A stretch of 64,000 nt of DNA. Origin: an uncultured Buttiauxella sp. (GTDB lineage Bacteria > Pseudomonadota > Gammaproteobacteria > Enterobacterales > Enterobacteriaceae). Under the pieces are notes generated by a model. The model saw only the letters and a list, made by a program, of their open reading frames with translations, had not been told where the DNA came from and searched no databases. Location of the stretch: the NCBI GenBank assembly GCA_946480445.1, contig CAMLJN010000009.1, positions 86,005 to 150,004 on the forward strand. The letters run 5' to 3'. Position numbers and translations under genes: made by a program. Below are positions 63,946-64,000 of the stretch, one piece after another (positions within the stretch are counted from its first letter, which is position 1; the number at the start of each line of letters is the position of its first letter).

Positions 63946-64000
63946 TTGAAATCATCTAATCTTATCACCCTGCTGGCGTTGCTGCTCCCGCTGAGCGGCT
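63946..64000 (+). CDS. Second copy of the lipoprotein gene (cut by window end)
   Basis: TTG 63946 after GGGAGAGGACG opens a frame whose 55 visible bases are identical to the beginning of the gene at 63123. It encodes the same signal peptide through LSG before the window ends. Confidence 0.7.
   Translation, partial: MKSSNLITLLALLLPLSG

Noticed and set aside
1..64000. CRISPR arrays, insertion sequences, prophage or integrase genes
   Set aside because: No regularly spaced repeats, transposase or integrase frames were seen; the only long repeats are the tandem immunity genes and the hcp hairpin.

Overview
The window is chromosomal DNA from a member of the Enterobacteriaceae, close to Enterobacter and its relatives. 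The first 18.6 kb carries the gene order pqiC-rmf-fabA-lonH-matP-ompA-sulA-sxy-yccS-yccF-helD-mgsA-yccT-yccU-hspQ-rlmI-acyP-tusE-yccA-(oppA paralogue)-serT, which apart from the oppA-like gene matches the E. coli 22-min region. Protein lengths agree with the E. coli counterparts to within a few residues. The genus assignment is an inference from protein resemblance, not proven.

Layout. (1) 1-18.6 kb is a conserved core: lipid transport (pqiC), ribosome hibernation (rmf), unsaturated fatty acid synthesis (fabA with a FabR-type palindrome), Ter macrodomain organisation (matP), the OmpA porin with its long leader, SOS division inhibition (sulA with a LexA box), competence regulation (sxy), helicase IV, methylglyoxal synthase, an rRNA methyltransferase, acylphosphatase, the tRNA thiolation relay (tusE) and an FtsH modulator (yccA). 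Several convergent pairs share bidirectional terminators. (2) 18.5-29.5 kb begins at tRNA-Ser(UGA), where E. coli has other genes. It holds an orphan hexapeptide acyltransferase, a ToxR/ToxS-like membrane regulator pair, a LuxR-type regulator and a nine-gene chaperone-usher fimbrial operon with a two-domain tip adhesin. (3) 29.5-37.6 kb is the complete arnBCADTEF operon, which adds L-Ara4N to lipid A for polymyxin resistance. A PmrA box lies upstream, and an unannotated 43-residue membrane ORF lies convergent to its end. (4) 37.6-44.2 kb is a minus-strand ABC importer (ATPase, fused double permease, periplasmic binding protein) next to a CitA/DcuS-like two-component system. (5) 44.9-64 kb is part of a type VI secretion system: tssB, tssC, tssK, tssL, an OmpA-domain anchor, hcp, clpV and vgrG, interleaved with effector and immunity genes. 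tssA, tssE, tssF, tssG, tssJ, tssM and a PAAR gene are not seen here and probably lie to the right.

How the T6SS part works together. TssB/TssC form the contractile sheath, Hcp the inner tube, VgrG the spike, ClpV recycles the sheath, and TssK/TssL/OmpA-like anchor the baseplate. VgrG has a C-terminal extension resembling a transthyretin-fold cargo adaptor. It overlaps a Tle1-type phospholipase gene with an intact Ser197-Asp245-His310 triad, followed by two nearly identical DUF2931 lipoprotein immunity genes. Between clpV and vgrG sits a translationally coupled pair that looks like a pore-forming effector and its two-helix membrane immunity protein; this is the best candidate for an undescribed toxin system. 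The last 4 kb is a patchwork of orphan immunity-like genes (a further lipoprotein, a Tai4-like periplasmic protein, a multi-pass membrane protein), a frameshifted effector remnant, and a lipoprotein gene that starts to repeat at the window edge.

The other structural surprise is a 25-bp perfect inverted repeat after hcp that overlaps, and would compete with, the hcp terminator hairpin.
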